Positions 53,404-62,579 are shown, counted from the first letter of the stretch. The stretch is DNA of 64,000 bases from RGIG8748 sp045646525 (GCA_045646525.1 JAZRKX010000020.1:56236-120235), one strand, 5' to 3'. The notes: a model not told the origin generated them from the letters alone. Made by a program: numbers and translations.

Positions 53404-54243
53404 TTATTGGCAAATTTTATTGGTAAGAATTTCCGATATAAGCATAGTAAATTCTTCGAGGTTTAATCCTGTACCCACAAGTGAGCACCATGAATTTCCC
53501 ACAAAAAAATCAGCAGATAAATTATCATCAGTTTGTGTAATGCAAACTCGTGTTTCCGCTATGATATCACAGCTATCTTGCGGTAATTGCGGCGGATTTA
53601 TTTTCCCTGCAGTAAGCGTAGCAGCAGCGTCAGGTCTGCTTTCGCACGATATGGTAAATACAGAACTATCGTCTGTGATATTACCATCATCATTCTTTAC
53701 TATATTGTAGCTTTCGGGATAATGTATTTTCATTCCGTTTGATAACACAACATCCTCATTAAACTGAAAACCAAGGTAGTCGAAATATTCTTTTTCGGTA
53801 ATATATTCAGACCTTTCTTTATAAGCATTCATCATTACGCTGCTTGTACCGCCGCCCGAGGCTGGTGCTTGAGTTTTCTCTTCGGGCAAACTGTCATCTG
53901 CAGTATCATATATGATAGCTCTGCTCTCGGGCATTATCATATTGCCTTTAGGGTTCTCAGCCGAAACTTTGGACTTGTTTTCATTTACACTTTGGTCGCT
54001 TGTATTGTTCTCTGTTTTCGGCACGCTCTTATGGTATACCACAGCATTATCCTGGGTGTTTGGTTTACTATTTATTGCATATATTGACGCAAATATCAAA
54101 ACTGCTGCAACAGTTGCAAATACAGACCTGTACACATAGAATGTTTTCTTACGGGATTTTTCAAATATTTTGTCTATAATCATATGGTCGGCACAAAGCT
54201 TGTCGTTTGCTGATTTGTATGTTTCTTTAAAATTCAATTTCAT
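53404..54243 (-). CDS. Putative membrane anti-sigma factor
   Basis: A 279-residue single-pass membrane protein. The cytoplasmic part (about 1-36) precedes a transmembrane helix (SVFATVAAVLIFASIYAI, about 40-57). A low-complexity linker rich in Asn, Ser and Lys comes next, then an extracytoplasmic domain (about 140-279). It overlaps the 3' end of the ECF sigma gene by 17 bases, so the two are co-translated; this pairing is typical of sigma/anti-sigma operons. No His-x3-Cys-x2-Cys zinc motif is present, so it is not of the ZAS type. The signal sensed is unknown. Confidence 0.72.
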   Translation of the reverse strand: MKLNFKETYKSANDKLCADHMIIDKIFEKSRKKTFYVYRSVFATVAAVLIFASIYAINSKPNTQDNAVVYHKSVPKTENNTSDQSVNENKSKVSAENPKGNMIMPESRAIIYDTADDSLPEEKTQAPASGGGTSSVMMNAYKERSEYITEKEYFDYLGFQFNEDVVLSNGMKIHYPESYNIVKNDDGNITDDSSVFTISCESRPDAAATLTAGKINPPQLPQDSCDIIAETRVCITQTDDNLSADFFVGNSWCSLVGTGLNLEEFTMLISEILTNKICQ

Positions 54244-54718
54244 ACCTCCCGCTAAGCATTTGCTTTAACATTTCCCGAGCACGATGCAGTTGAGATTTAA
54301 CAGTTGATTCCTTAATTTTAAGGTAAGCTGAAATATCCTTTACAGAAAGGTCTTCGTAATAAAAAAGGTGTATAACCATTCTGTATTTCTGCGGCAGTTT
54401 CGCCACAACGGTGTACAACTCCTCTTCCTCGGGCATTTCGAAGACTATATCCTCTGTAAGGGCAACTGTCTTTTTGTTCCAGGAATTTGTAAAACTAGAT
54501 TTACTGCAATTTAAAGTGACACGTATAAGCCAGGCTTTTATATGCTCTTCGCTTTCGAACACTTTGCTTGTCTTTATGTATCGCAAAAAAACCTCCTGCA
54601 ATACATCATCTGCGCGTTGGGAGTCTTGTGTCTGCGACAAAGCAAGTCTGTATACGGTATTAAAATATTTTTCTGTAATATAGCGCTTATATTCAGTACT
54701 GTTGTATCTTTCGTACAC
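54227..54718 (-). CDS. ECF-family RNA polymerase sigma factor
   Basis: A 163-residue sigma-70 family protein with region 2 (YFNTVYRLALSQTQDSQRADDVLQEVFLR begins near residue 18; core DDVLQEVFLRYI) and region 4 (LPQKYRMVIHLFYYEDLSVKDI, then STVKSQLHRAREML). The start is GTG at 54718, seven bases after AAAGGAGGG. It is followed by the overlapping anti-sigma gene. The target regulon cannot be seen, but a GCAACCTTT element upstream suggests self-control. Confidence 0.92.
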   Translation of the reverse strand: MYERYNSTEYKRYITEKYFNTVYRLALSQTQDSQRADDVLQEVFLRYIKTSKVFESEEHIKAWLIRVTLNCSKSSFTNSWNKKTVALTEDIVFEMPEEEELYTVVAKLPQKYRMVIHLFYYEDLSVKDISAYLKIKESTVKSQLHRAREMLKQMLSGRYEIEF

Positions 54719-54737
54719 AAGAAGTCCCTCCTTTTAT

Positions 54738-54766
54738 TAATACTTTTTATGGGTGCGAAAGGTTGC
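54738..54766 (-). promoter_or_regulatory. Candidate ECF-type autoregulated promoter
   Basis: On the minus strand GCAACCTTT (54758-54766) resembles the AAC-centred -35 elements of ECF sigma factors. GTATTA (54738-54743) follows after 14 bases. There is no sigma-A-type pair in the short gap. Confidence 0.35.
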
Positions 54767-54768
54767 AT

Positions 54769-54803
54769 AAAAAAGGCGGATTTGTTATAAATCCGCCTTT
54801 TTT
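54769..54803 (-). terminator. Terminator of ribonuclease J gene
   Basis: AAAAAAGGCGGATTT, loop GTTAT, AAATCCGCCTTTTTT, a 15-bp perfect stem. On the minus strand it begins at the stop codon of the ribonuclease J gene and separates it from the sigma gene. Confidence 0.9.
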
Positions 54804-56467
54804 TAGATTTCCATTATTACAGGTAATACCATCGGTTTTCTCTTTGTCTCTGTATAAAGTCTTTCTGAAACTTTGGAACGGATATTGGTCTTTATTGTTG
54901 TCCAATCACGAATCTTGTTCTTTTCACAAATTTCGAGGCAGGATTTGGCGATGTTTCGTACTTCATCCATGAGAAGTTCGGATTCTCTTACATATACGAA
55001 GCCTCTGGATATAACATCGGGTCCTGATACAACATATCCGCTTGCGGAATCTATAGCTACTACTATTATTATGATACCGTCTTCTGCAAGGTGTTTTCTG
55101 TCCCGTAATACTATATTACCTACATCACCTACACCAAGTCCGTCTACAAATACCCGTCCTGCAGGAACTGTCTCTGTAGCTCTGGCGGAATTTCCCGCTA
55201 TTTCAAGTACCTTACCGTTTTCTAATAAAAATACATTTTTGGGGTCAATGCCCAAAAGATATGCAAGCTCTGCGTGCTTCTTGAGGTGCGTAAATTCGCC
55301 ATGAACAGGAATGAAATATTTTGGCTTTGTAAGAGCTATTATAATCTTTAATTCTTCCTGACACGCATGTCCCGAAACATGTACATTTGCATCTTTTTCG
55401 TGGATAACCTCAGCTCCTTTTTTGGAGAGCTCATTTACAACATTGGAAACGAGCTTTTCGTTGCCCGGTATAGGATTTGCGGATACTATTACAAGGTCTC
55501 CGGGGGTTATATCCACTTTTCTGTGTTCATTGTATGCCATGCGGTAAAGTGCACTCATAGGCTCGCCCTGACTTCCCGTGGTTATAATAACAAGCTGTTT
55601 GGGCGGATATTTTTTGATATCTTCAATATCTATCAGTATATTATTATAAAGTTTAAGGTATCCGAGAGTAGATGCTACTTCTATGAGATTGAGCATACTT
55701 CTTCCCGAAACTGCCACCTTGCGTTTGTTTGCGTGTGCAGCATTTATAATCTGCTGTATACGATGAACATTTGATGCAAAGGTAGCAACAATTATTCTGC
55801 GGTTTGTGCCGCTGAAAACCGTATCGAAAGTGTGACCGACAAATTTCTCTGACATAGTAAAACCGGGGCGTCCTGCGTTGGTACTGTCACTCATAAGCGC
55901 TAACACACCGCGTTTTCCAAGCTCACCCAGACGGGTTAAATCTATCATTTCACCGTCTATGGGTGTAGAATCAATTTTAAAGTCACCCGTGTGCACTATA
56001 ACACCCATCGGTGTATGGATTGCCAACGCTACCGCATCTGCGATTGAGTGGTTTGAACGAATGATTTCTATACCAAAAACGCCAAGCTTTACAACATCAC
56101 CGGGGTGAACGATATTGAGTTTACACCCTGATAAAAGATTGTGTTCTTTAAGCTTGTTCTGTACCAGACCCAAAGTAAGATTTGTGCCGTATACGGGTAC
56201 ATTTATCTCCTTAAGAAGATACGGCAGACCGCCTATATGGTCTTCGTGTCCGTGAGTAAGAACAATAGCTCTTACTTTTCCGCTGTTTTTGATAATGTAA
56301 GAAAAATCAGGTATTACAACATCTATTCCCAGAAGCTCTTCATCGGGGAAAGCCATACCGCAATCTATAAGAATAATGTCATTTCCGTATTCTATAGCAG
56401 TTATGTTCTTGCCGATTTCATCCAAACCGCCAAGGGGTATAATTTTTAATTTAGATTTTTTTGCCAC
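54803..56467 (-). CDS. rnj: Ribonuclease J
   Basis: A 554-residue metallo-beta-lactamase/beta-CASP ribonuclease with 5' exonuclease and endonuclease activity, central to mRNA decay in Firmicutes. Metal motifs are THGHEDHIGG (about 74-83), VHTGDFK and PVHGEF; the beta-CASP part has MSDSTNAGRPGFTMSE and SGHACQEEL. The start is GTG at 56467 after CGGAGG. It lies 28 bases downstream of rseP. Confidence 0.95.
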   Translation of the reverse strand: MAKKSKLKIIPLGGLDEIGKNITAIEYGNDIILIDCGMAFPDEELLGIDVVIPDFSYIIKNSGKVRAIVLTHGHEDHIGGLPYLLKEINVPVYGTNLTLGLVQNKLKEHNLLSGCKLNIVHPGDVVKLGVFGIEIIRSNHSIADAVALAIHTPMGVIVHTGDFKIDSTPIDGEMIDLTRLGELGKRGVLALMSDSTNAGRPGFTMSEKFVGHTFDTVFSGTNRRIIVATFASNVHRIQQIINAAHANKRKVAVSGRSMLNLIEVASTLGYLKLYNNILIDIEDIKKYPPKQLVIITTGSQGEPMSALYRMAYNEHRKVDITPGDLVIVSANPIPGNEKLVSNVVNELSKKGAEVIHEKDANVHVSGHACQEELKIIIALTKPKYFIPVHGEFTHLKKHAELAYLLGIDPKNVFLLENGKVLEIAGNSARATETVPAGRVFVDGLGVGDVGNIVLRDRKHLAEDGIIIIVVAIDSASGYVVSGPDVISRGFVYVRESELLMDEVRNIAKSCLEICEKNKIRDWTTIKTNIRSKVSERLYTETKRKPMVLPVIMEI

Positions 56468-56495
56468 AATTTACCTCCGTTTTAATAAATTAATA

Positions 56496-57545
56496 TTACC
56501 CAAAAAGTCTCTTTAAATCGAAGAAGGTAATAGAAATCATGAGAACTATCAGCAGAGCGAATCCAATAAAGTGGAACATACCCTCTTTCTCTTTTTCTAT
56601 AGGCTTTCTTCGTATAAGTTCAATAATTATAAAAAGTATTCTACCGCCATCTAATGCAGGAAGCGGCAAAAGATTTACCACACCAAGATTTATGCTTATA
56701 AGTGCCGCAAGACTAAGTACATTCATAAGTCCTGCAAGCAGACTTACTGCCATTCCATCTTTTGCGGCATTGCCGATTTCGTTTACAATACCGACAGGAC
56801 CGCTGAAATTCGAAAAAGAAGCTTTTCCTGTAACAAGCTCTCTTAATGAATCTAAAACAAGTTTAATTACAAATTTACTCTGTCTGTACGATGAAGAAAG
56901 TACATTGTCAAAACGCGGTTTTTCAATAAGGGGTGAAAAGCCCATAATTTTAGCCTTTAAGGATTCATCATATTTTGGAACTATTGTCTTTACAAACTTA
57001 TCCTCACCGCGTCTTATTGTAACCTCGACAGAAGATATATCGTTTTTTGATATGAAATACTGTATATCGTTGTAAGAAGCAATTTTGGAAGAATTTCCGT
57101 CTGTAGCTTCCATATATATAATTTCATCGCCAATTTTAATACCCGCATTTTCAAAAGCGCTTCCCTGTATAACCTCTCCTACTTTGTTAGTTGTTATGCC
57201 GTTTGAAAACGAGAAAACAAGTACAAAAATCAGAAAGCCAAGCACAAAATTCATAAATGCGCCTGCAAAAAGTACACAAAGCCTTTGCCACGGCTTCTTG
57301 TTGCAAAATGCGTTTACATCATCGGATGCCTCGTCCTCGCCCTCAAGCTTTACATAGCCGCCTATCGGGAGAAGTCGCAGAGAATAGTCCGTCTTCTTAC
57401 CATGATGTGTAAAAAGCTTTGGACCCATACCTATAGAAAACTCATGGACAGTCATTCCCGTGAGTTTGCTTACGATAAAGTGACCGAATTCATGAACAGC
57501 TATTATTAAGCAAAAAACCAGAATTGTGTATACCGCTGTCAACAT
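56496..57545 (-). CDS. rseP: Site-2 intramembrane zinc metalloprotease RseP/RasP
   Basis: M50 protease that cleaves anti-sigma factors and signal-peptide remnants within the membrane. It has 349 residues; the zinc motif is HEFGHF (residues 18-23, in TM1), a PDZ domain is seen at about 110-190 (GSAFENAGIKIGDEI), and the third metal ligand region is NLLPLPALDGGRI. It overlaps the end of dxr by seven bases. The usual dxr-rseP order applies; it is a possible protease for the ECF anti-sigma factor nearby, which is only an inference. Confidence 0.95.
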   Translation of the reverse strand: MLTAVYTILVFCLIIAVHEFGHFIVSKLTGMTVHEFSIGMGPKLFTHHGKKTDYSLRLLPIGGYVKLEGEDEASDDVNAFCNKKPWQRLCVLFAGAFMNFVLGFLIFVLVFSFSNGITTNKVGEVIQGSAFENAGIKIGDEIIYMEATDGNSSKIASYNDIQYFISKNDISSVEVTIRRGEDKFVKTIVPKYDESLKAKIMGFSPLIEKPRFDNVLSSSYRQSKFVIKLVLDSLRELVTGKASFSNFSGPVGIVNEIGNAAKDGMAVSLLAGLMNVLSLAALISINLGVVNLLPLPALDGGRILFIIIELIRRKPIEKEKEGMFHFIGFALLIVLMISITFFDLKRLFG

Positions 57546-58696
57546 GTCTGTATCCTTTCTATTATATGGGCTGCCTTTTCGCGTGAAAGAGCGTCGGCTT
57601 TCAACACACTTTCAAGAGTAGCAGCGGTGTTTGGGAATCCATCCATAGTCGCTTCTACAACTTCGCCTATATCTGTAAATCCAATCCTGTCATTTAGAAA
57701 TGCCTCCACAGCTATTTCGTTTGCAGCATTGAGAACAGTGGGCATAATTCCGCCGCGTACCGCTGAATCAATAGCAAGCTTAAGACATACAAAGGTATCC
57801 ATGTCCGCTCTCTCGAATGTCAGGTTCCTGATATCAAACAGGTTAAGACGATTATCCAGCCTCTTGCACCTTTCGGGATAGTTTATGGCATATTGTATCG
57901 GAATCTTCATGCTGGGTATACCCATTTGAGCAATTACCGAGCCATCGCAGAATTCCACCATGGAATGTACAATGCTTTGCCTGTGCACATATACCTCGAT
58001 ATCGGAAATATCCACACCGAAAAGCCATTTTGCCTCTATAACCTCAAGTCCCTTATTCATAAGTGTGGCAGAGTCTATAGTTATCTTGGCACCCATGTTC
58101 CAGTTGGGATGTTTTAAGGCGTCCTTTGCTTTAACCTCTTTTAGTTCTTGCAGGGTCTTTCCAAAAAAAGGACCGCCCGAGCAAGTAATAAGCAGTTTCT
58201 CAATTTCGCAATCTCTGCCTGATTTCAGTGCCTGAAAAATTGCACTGTGCTCACTGTCTACAGGTATGATATCCACACCGTATTGCTTGGAAAGAGGAAT
58301 TATGAATTCGCCCCCTGTAACAAGCGTCTCCTTGTTTGCAAGAAGTATTCTCTTTTTGCTCTTTATAGCATCAACAGTGCTTTTAAGTCCGATACTCCCT
58401 ACTACCGCAGTAAGAACCATATCTGCATCTTTATGAGTTGTAATTTCGGACAGAGCCTCACTTCCTGCTACAACTTTAATGTTGGTATCTGCCAGAAGAA
58501 GCTTAATTTCAGAATATTTATCGGTGTTGCAAATACATACTGTATCAGGAAGATATTTACGCGCCTGCTCGGCAAGAAGACTCACATTTGAATTGGCAGA
58601 GAGCGCCACAATGTTAACATCGTTCTGACTGTCGGCAACTTCAAGACATTGTCTGCCTATGGAACCTGTGGAACCTAACAAAGCAAGATTTTTCAT
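57539..58696 (-). CDS. dxr: 1-deoxy-D-xylulose 5-phosphate reductoisomerase
   Basis: Second step of the MEP isoprenoid pathway. It has 385 residues, NADPH-binding LLGSTGSIGRQCLEV at the N-terminus, substrate/metal region PVDSEHSAIFQAL (about 146-158), and KITIDSATLMNKGLEVIEA. It lies between cdsA and rseP in the standard order; the next gene downstream overlaps by seven bases. Confidence 0.97.
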   Translation of the reverse strand: MKNLALLGSTGSIGRQCLEVADSQNDVNIVALSANSNVSLLAEQARKYLPDTVCICNTDKYSEIKLLLADTNIKVVAGSEALSEITTHKDADMVLTAVVGSIGLKSTVDAIKSKKRILLANKETLVTGGEFIIPLSKQYGVDIIPVDSEHSAIFQALKSGRDCEIEKLLITCSGGPFFGKTLQELKEVKAKDALKHPNWNMGAKITIDSATLMNKGLEVIEAKWLFGVDISDIEVYVHRQSIVHSMVEFCDGSVIAQMGIPSMKIPIQYAINYPERCKRLDNRLNLFDIRNLTFERADMDTFVCLKLAIDSAVRGGIMPTVLNAANEIAVEAFLNDRIGFTDIGEVVEATMDGFPNTAATLESVLKADALSREKAAHIIERIQTC

Positions 58697-58711
58697 AATA
58701 CATCCTCTATT

Positions 58712-59530
58712 TTATGCAATAACGGGAAAAATAACCACAAAATAATATACAGTCGGTGCTACAAAAAGAACAGAATCAAATCTGTCTAATATACCGCCGT
58801 GTCCGGGAAGCAGATTACTGTAATCCTTGAGATTGTATTCTCTCTTGATGCAGGATGCCGCCAAATCGCCCAGCTGGGAAACAACACCTGCAATAAGTGC
58901 AAGAATAATCACAGCAAAATAATTCACCTGAAAATCAAATGCAAATGTGCAAATGAGGGCATATATCAAATTGAAAATAACAGAGCCTGCCAAACCTCCC
59001 ACAGCGCCCTCTACAGTTTTCTTGGGGCTTATGGCGGGGATTAATTTGTTTCGTCCGAATTTAAGTCCCACAGCATATGCCATGGTATCGGAAAGCCAAG
59101 CGGTAACAAATATAAACCACATAACAAACATACCATTTTCGAGCTTTCTTACAAGGATTATATGTGCAAACAATACGCTAACATATACAAACTGGAAAAG
59201 CAGTGTGCAAACCGAAGAAAAATCACATGATTCATGGTTGAATATCATGTATATAAGCATGAGAACAATGTACAAGAAAACAAAGGTTGCCACACAAACA
59301 GCAGGGTTTGGCATAAAACCCGCAAATACATACATGATTACAGTATAAACATAAGTAAACATGCAAAGCTTATTTTGTTTTCTTAAAATACCTGTTGCAT
59401 TATATATTTCACTAAGACCGATTACAGCCATGATTCCAACAACCAATGACAACACTCTGACATCTGCCAAAAGTACTGCAATCATGAATATACCGCCAAG
59501 CACTCCTACAATCAATCGTTGTTTGAGCAA
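58712..59530 (-). CDS. cdsA: Phosphatidate cytidylyltransferase
   Basis: Makes CDP-diacylglycerol from phosphatidate and CTP at the membrane. It is an integral membrane protein of 272 residues with the CdsA signature around KKTVEGAVGGLAGS and SQLGDLAASCIKREYNLKDYS (DxD-type, then the GHGGILDRFDS motif). TTG at 59530 gives an eight-base distance from GGAGG and the family-like N-terminus LKQRLIVGVLGG. A GTG at 59539 overlaps the uppS stop and lies in the binding site, so TTG is favoured. Confidence 0.93.
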   Translation of the reverse strand: MLKQRLIVGVLGGIFMIAVLLADVRVLSLVVGIMAVIGLSEIYNATGILRKQNKLCMFTYVYTVIMYVFAGFMPNPAVCVATFVFLYIVLMLIYMIFNHESCDFSSVCTLLFQFVYVSVLFAHIILVRKLENGMFVMWFIFVTAWLSDTMAYAVGLKFGRNKLIPAISPKKTVEGAVGGLAGSVIFNLIYALICTFAFDFQVNYFAVIILALIAGVVSQLGDLAASCIKREYNLKDYSNLLPGHGGILDRFDSVLFVAPTVYYFVVIFPVIA

Positions 59531-59531
59531 A

Positions 59532-60275
59532 TCAAACACCTCCGTACCTTCTGTTTCTTTTCTGAAAATCGGAAATAGCCTTCAGAAAATCATCTTTTGT
59601 AAAATCGGGCCAGTTAATATCCGAAAACCAAAACTCACTGTAAGCACTCTGCCATATTAGGAAATTACTAAGTCTGAGTTCTCCGCTTGGCCGTATTATA
59701 AGGTCAGGGTCGGGCATGTAGCTGGTGTAGAGATTATCGCAAATATCCTCTTCTGTGATATCATCTGCACGGATTTCGCCTTTTTCAACCTTGCGGGCAA
59801 GTGTTTTTACTGAGTTTAGTATATCCTCACGTCCACCGTAATTTACAGCAATATTCATTGTAATCTTACTGTTGTGTTTCGTGGCTTCTTCTACAATTTG
59901 AATTTTTTCAAGTATTTCCTCGGAAAGACCTTCTCTCTTGCCGATAATGCGTATTCTGATGTCTTCTCCTCCAAGAAGGCGTTTATAATCATCAAGATAC
60001 ATTATCATAAGCTTCATAAGAGACTCTACCTCTTTTGACGGTCTCTTCCAGTTTTCTGTAGAAAAGGCATAGTATGTTATATATCTTATGCCTATATCTC
60101 CTGCAAAACGAGTGAGTTTTTCCAAAACCTTGGCACCTTCGCGATGACCGAAGTTTCGGGGCAATCCCCTCTTTTTTGCCCATCTGCCGTTGCCGTCCAT
60201 TATAATTCCTATGTGCTTAGGCAGATTGTCATAATCCACAGAAAAAGCTTCAGCTTTTTTCTTATTAAAAATCAT
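59532..60275 (-). CDS. uppS: Isoprenyl transferase (undecaprenyl diphosphate synthase)
   Basis: Cis-prenyltransferase making the C55 lipid carrier for wall synthesis. It has 247 residues; the catalytic P-loop region IGIIMDGNGRWAKKRG (about 23-38) and the C-terminal RPSGELRLSNFLIWQSAYSE with WPDF are present. AGGTG lies before the ATG. It precedes cdsA and follows frr. Confidence 0.97.
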   Translation of the reverse strand: MIFNKKKAEAFSVDYDNLPKHIGIIMDGNGRWAKKRGLPRNFGHREGAKVLEKLTRFAGDIGIRYITYYAFSTENWKRPSKEVESLMKLMIMYLDDYKRLLGGEDIRIRIIGKREGLSEEILEKIQIVEEATKHNSKITMNIAVNYGGREDILNSVKTLARKVEKGEIRADDITEEDICDNLYTSYMPDPDLIIRPSGELRLSNFLIWQSAYSEFWFSDINWPDFTKDDFLKAISDFQKRNRRYGGV

Positions 60276-60306
60276 AAAATCACCTGATTATTCTTTATAT
60301 CATAAA

Positions 60307-60337
60307 TTTCCAAGCACCGCAAAGCGATGCTTGGAAA
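60307..60337 (-). terminator. Hairpin between frr and uppS, possible partial terminator
   Basis: TTTCCAAGCA and TGCTTGGAAA form a 10-bp stem with an inner CGC/GCG pair set. On the minus strand TTTATG follows, so the T-run is short. It may lower expression of uppS and later genes relative to pyrH-frr. Confidence 0.55.
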
Positions 60338-60343
60338 ACAAAA

Positions 60344-60898
60344 TCATACTTCGAGTATTTCTTTTTCTTTAGCAGCAATTATATTGTCGATATCTTTGAT
60401 ATAAGAATCTGTAAGCTTCTGAACATCTTTTTCTATGTTTTTTACATCATCTTCTGTGATTTCACCGTTCTTCTTCTGAGTCTTTGCATCTTCCATAGCA
60501 TCGCGTCTTATAGAGCGAATAGCAACTTTGGAATCTTCGCCTGTTTTGCGTATGCCTTTAACAAGCTCTTTTCTTCTTTCTTCGGTAAGGGGCGGAAAAT
60601 TAAGTCTTATAGCCTTTCCGTCATTATTGGGAGTAATACCGATATCAGATTTTAAAATAGCTTTTTCTATATCTGCAAGTATAGAGGCGTCCCAAGGCTG
60701 AATAAGTATGCTTCTTGCATCGGGAACGCTTACATTGGCAATAGTGGTAAGCGGAGAAGCTGCTCCGTAATAATCCACACTAACCTTATCAAGTATTGCA
60801 GGGTTAGCTCTTCCTGCTCTCACGGTTTTCATATCCGCTTCGAGAACTGAAAGTGTTTTTTTCATTTTGTCTTCAAAAAAGCTAAGCGCATTTGCCAT
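60344..60898 (-). CDS. frr: Ribosome recycling factor
   Basis: Splits post-termination ribosomes together with EF-G. It has 184 residues, starting with the helix MKKTLSVLEADMKTVRAGRANP (about 12-33), and the conserved PLTTIANVSVPDARSI and IRLNFPPLTEERRKEL follow. It is 29 bases after pyrH in the classic pyrH-frr pair. Confidence 0.97.
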   Translation of the reverse strand: MANALSFFEDKMKKTLSVLEADMKTVRAGRANPAILDKVSVDYYGAASPLTTIANVSVPDARSILIQPWDASILADIEKAILKSDIGITPNNDGKAIRLNFPPLTEERRKELVKGIRKTGEDSKVAIRSIRRDAMEDAKTQKKNGEITEDDVKNIEKDVQKLTDSYIKDIDNIIAAKEKEILEV

Positions 60899-60927
60899 AA
60901 TTAATTCCTCCTGTATGTCTTTTTACA

Positions 60928-61635
60928 TTAATTGTTTGATACATATGTTCCGATTTCTTCACCGTTCAAAACCCTTATAATATTCTGGGGGTCATCAAGA
61001 CCGAATACTCTTATCGGTATGTCGTTATCCATGCAAAGAGATGTTGCGGTAGAATCCATAACTCCAAGACGTCTGTTCAAAACCTCTTTGAAAGTAAGAC
61101 TGTCGAACTTAACGGCATCGGGATTTATGTTGGGGTCGCTGTCGTAAACAGCATCCACTTTCTTTGCCAAAAGAATAATTTCTGCATCGATTTCAGCCGC
61201 TCTTAAAGCTGCCGTAGTATCTGTAGAAAAGAACGGATTACCTGTTCCGCAACCAAAAATTACAATTCTGCCTTTATCAAGGTGGCGTGCTGCCTTTCCT
61301 CTTATATAAGGCTCTGCTATCTGACGCATTTCTATGGCGGTCTGAACTCGTGTGGGTACTCCTCTTTGTTCCAAAGCATCCTGCAAAGCAAGAGAATTTA
61401 TAACAGTTGCAAGCATACCCATATGGTCTGCTCTTGTTCTGTCCATCTGTGTTCCGCTTCTGCCTCTCCAGAAATTACCTCCGCCTACAACTATGGCAAT
61501 CTCTGTGCCGAGTTCAAGTGCCTCTTTTATCTTATCTGTAATTCTGCCTATGGTTTCTTCGCACAGACCAAAATGCTTATCGCCTGACAAAGCTTCGCCG
61601 CTAAGTTTTAAAAGAACTCTTTTGTATTTTGGCAT
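60928..61635 (-). CDS. pyrH: Uridylate kinase
   Basis: Phosphorylates UMP to UDP. It has 235 residues: N-terminal KRVLLKLSGEALSG, the GGGNFWRG nucleotide-binding loop, DHMGMLATVINSLALQDAL, and GTGNPFFSTDTTAALRA. The ATG at 61635 follows TGGAGG; the frame is open further upstream but without a site. It leads the pyrH-frr-uppS-cdsA-dxr-rseP-rnj run with a good promoter. Confidence 0.97.
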   Translation of the reverse strand: MPKYKRVLLKLSGEALSGDKHFGLCEETIGRITDKIKEALELGTEIAIVVGGGNFWRGRSGTQMDRTRADHMGMLATVINSLALQDALEQRGVPTRVQTAIEMRQIAEPYIRGKAARHLDKGRIVIFGCGTGNPFFSTDTTAALRAAEIDAEIILLAKKVDAVYDSDPNINPDAVKFDSLTFKEVLNRRLGVMDSTATSLCMDNDIPIRVFGLDDPQNIIRVLNGEEIGTYVSNN

Positions 61636-61677
61636 GGTACAACCTCCAATAAAGTTATTTACAAATTTTTCTATGTA

Positions 61678-61706
61678 ATTATAACACATTCCCTGTATAA
61701 ATGCAA
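61678..61706 (-). promoter_or_regulatory. Sigma-A promoter of the pyrH operon
   Basis: On the minus strand TTGCAT, 17 bases, TATAAT, about 40 bases before the pyrH ATG. Confidence 0.8.
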
Positions 61707-61723
61707 GGCATTTTTGTGCGAAC

Positions 61724-61753
61724 GGAATATTTTGTATAGGCTTCGAATAGATA
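61724..61753 (+). promoter_or_regulatory. Candidate sigma-E-like promoter of cwlD
   Basis: GGAATATT (61724-61731), an eight-of-eight match to GKMATATT, then 14 bases and AATAGATA (61746-61753), a weak -10 (four of eight). The predicted start would lie directly before the AGGTG binding site, leaving a very short leader. Confidence 0.35.
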
Positions 61754-61770
61754 GTTTACGAGGTGAAAAT

Positions 61771-62457
61771 ATGACTAATAAATTTTGGCTGAGAACGAGT
61801 GCGTTTTTATTTGTTTTTATATTGATATACGGTCTTTATACCAAATCGCAAACACTTATTCCGTCGAGCGCAAAGGTTTTTCGAAAGAAGACAGTTGTAA
61901 TAGATGCGGGACATGGTTTTCCCGACAACGGTGCGGTCTCGGAGAGCGGAATATATGAAAACGAAATAAACCTTGAAATTGCCAAAAAGCTTGAAAAACA
62001 ATTAAAAAAAGCCGGTATGACTGTAATAATGACACGCAAGGACTCAAATTCACTAAGTACCTCCAAAACAAACAACAAACGGGAGGACCTAAATAAAAGG
62101 GTCGGCATAAGAGACAGTTCAGATGCGGATTTATTTGTAAGCATACATTTAAATCACTTTTCCGATTCAAGGTATTCTGGCGCTCAGGTGTTCTACGGGA
62201 GCGGCAACGAAGAGAGTGAATTGGCGGCGGGCATACTTCAGAGCAATCTTATAAAGCTTGTTGACCCAAACAACAAAAGGACACCCATGAAATCAGACGG
62301 CATTTACATCATAAAAAACACCAAAATCCCGTCTGTATTGGTGGAATGCGGTTTTTTGTCCAATCCGAATGAAGCAAAACTATTAAATACAAGCGAATAT
62401 CAAAAGAAGCTTTCTTCAGCTCTGTACTGCGGAATTTGTGAGTATCTTGAAAAATAG
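61771..62457 (+). CDS. cwlD: N-acetylmuramoyl-L-alanine amidase CwlD
   Basis: Amidase_3 family enzyme, 228 residues, with an N-terminal membrane helix (about 8-23). Zinc motifs are visible as DAGHGFPDNGA, then NEINLEIA (metal Glu), and SIHLNHF; the catalytic Glu is in VLVECGFLSNPNE. CwlD removes stem peptides during cortex muramic-delta-lactam formation in spore formers, and its length fits CwlD rather than vegetative amidases. The ATG at 61771 follows AGGTG; the frame is open further upstream but is not used. GerS, its partner in C. difficile, is not in the window. Confidence 0.88.
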   Translation: MTNKFWLRTSAFLFVFILIYGLYTKSQTLIPSSAKVFRKKTVVIDAGHGFPDNGAVSESGIYENEINLEIAKKLEKQLKKAGMTVIMTRKDSNSLSTSKTNNKREDLNKRVGIRDSSDADLFVSIHLNHFSDSRYSGAQVFYGSGNEESELAAGILQSNLIKLVDPNNKRTPMKSDGIYIIKNTKIPSVLVECGFLSNPNEAKLLNTSEYQKKLSSALYCGICEYLEK

Positions 62458-62521
62458 CAGCACCACAATATGTTGTGTTTTGTCATTTTAACAAAATTAT
62501 TACAAAATTTTAATGGATTAT

Positions 62522-62549
62522 TTGTAAGCCTTGTGTTATAATTTATAAT
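62522..62549 (+). promoter_or_regulatory. Promoter of the inactive carboxypeptidase homologue
   Basis: TTGTAA, 16 bases, TATAAT, 30 bases before the ATG at 62580. A weak 5-bp hairpin CACAA-TATG-TTGTG with TTTT (62464-62481) before it may end cwlD. Confidence 0.6.
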
Positions 62550-62579
62550 GAAAACGCAATTATTGTCGGAGGATAGTTT

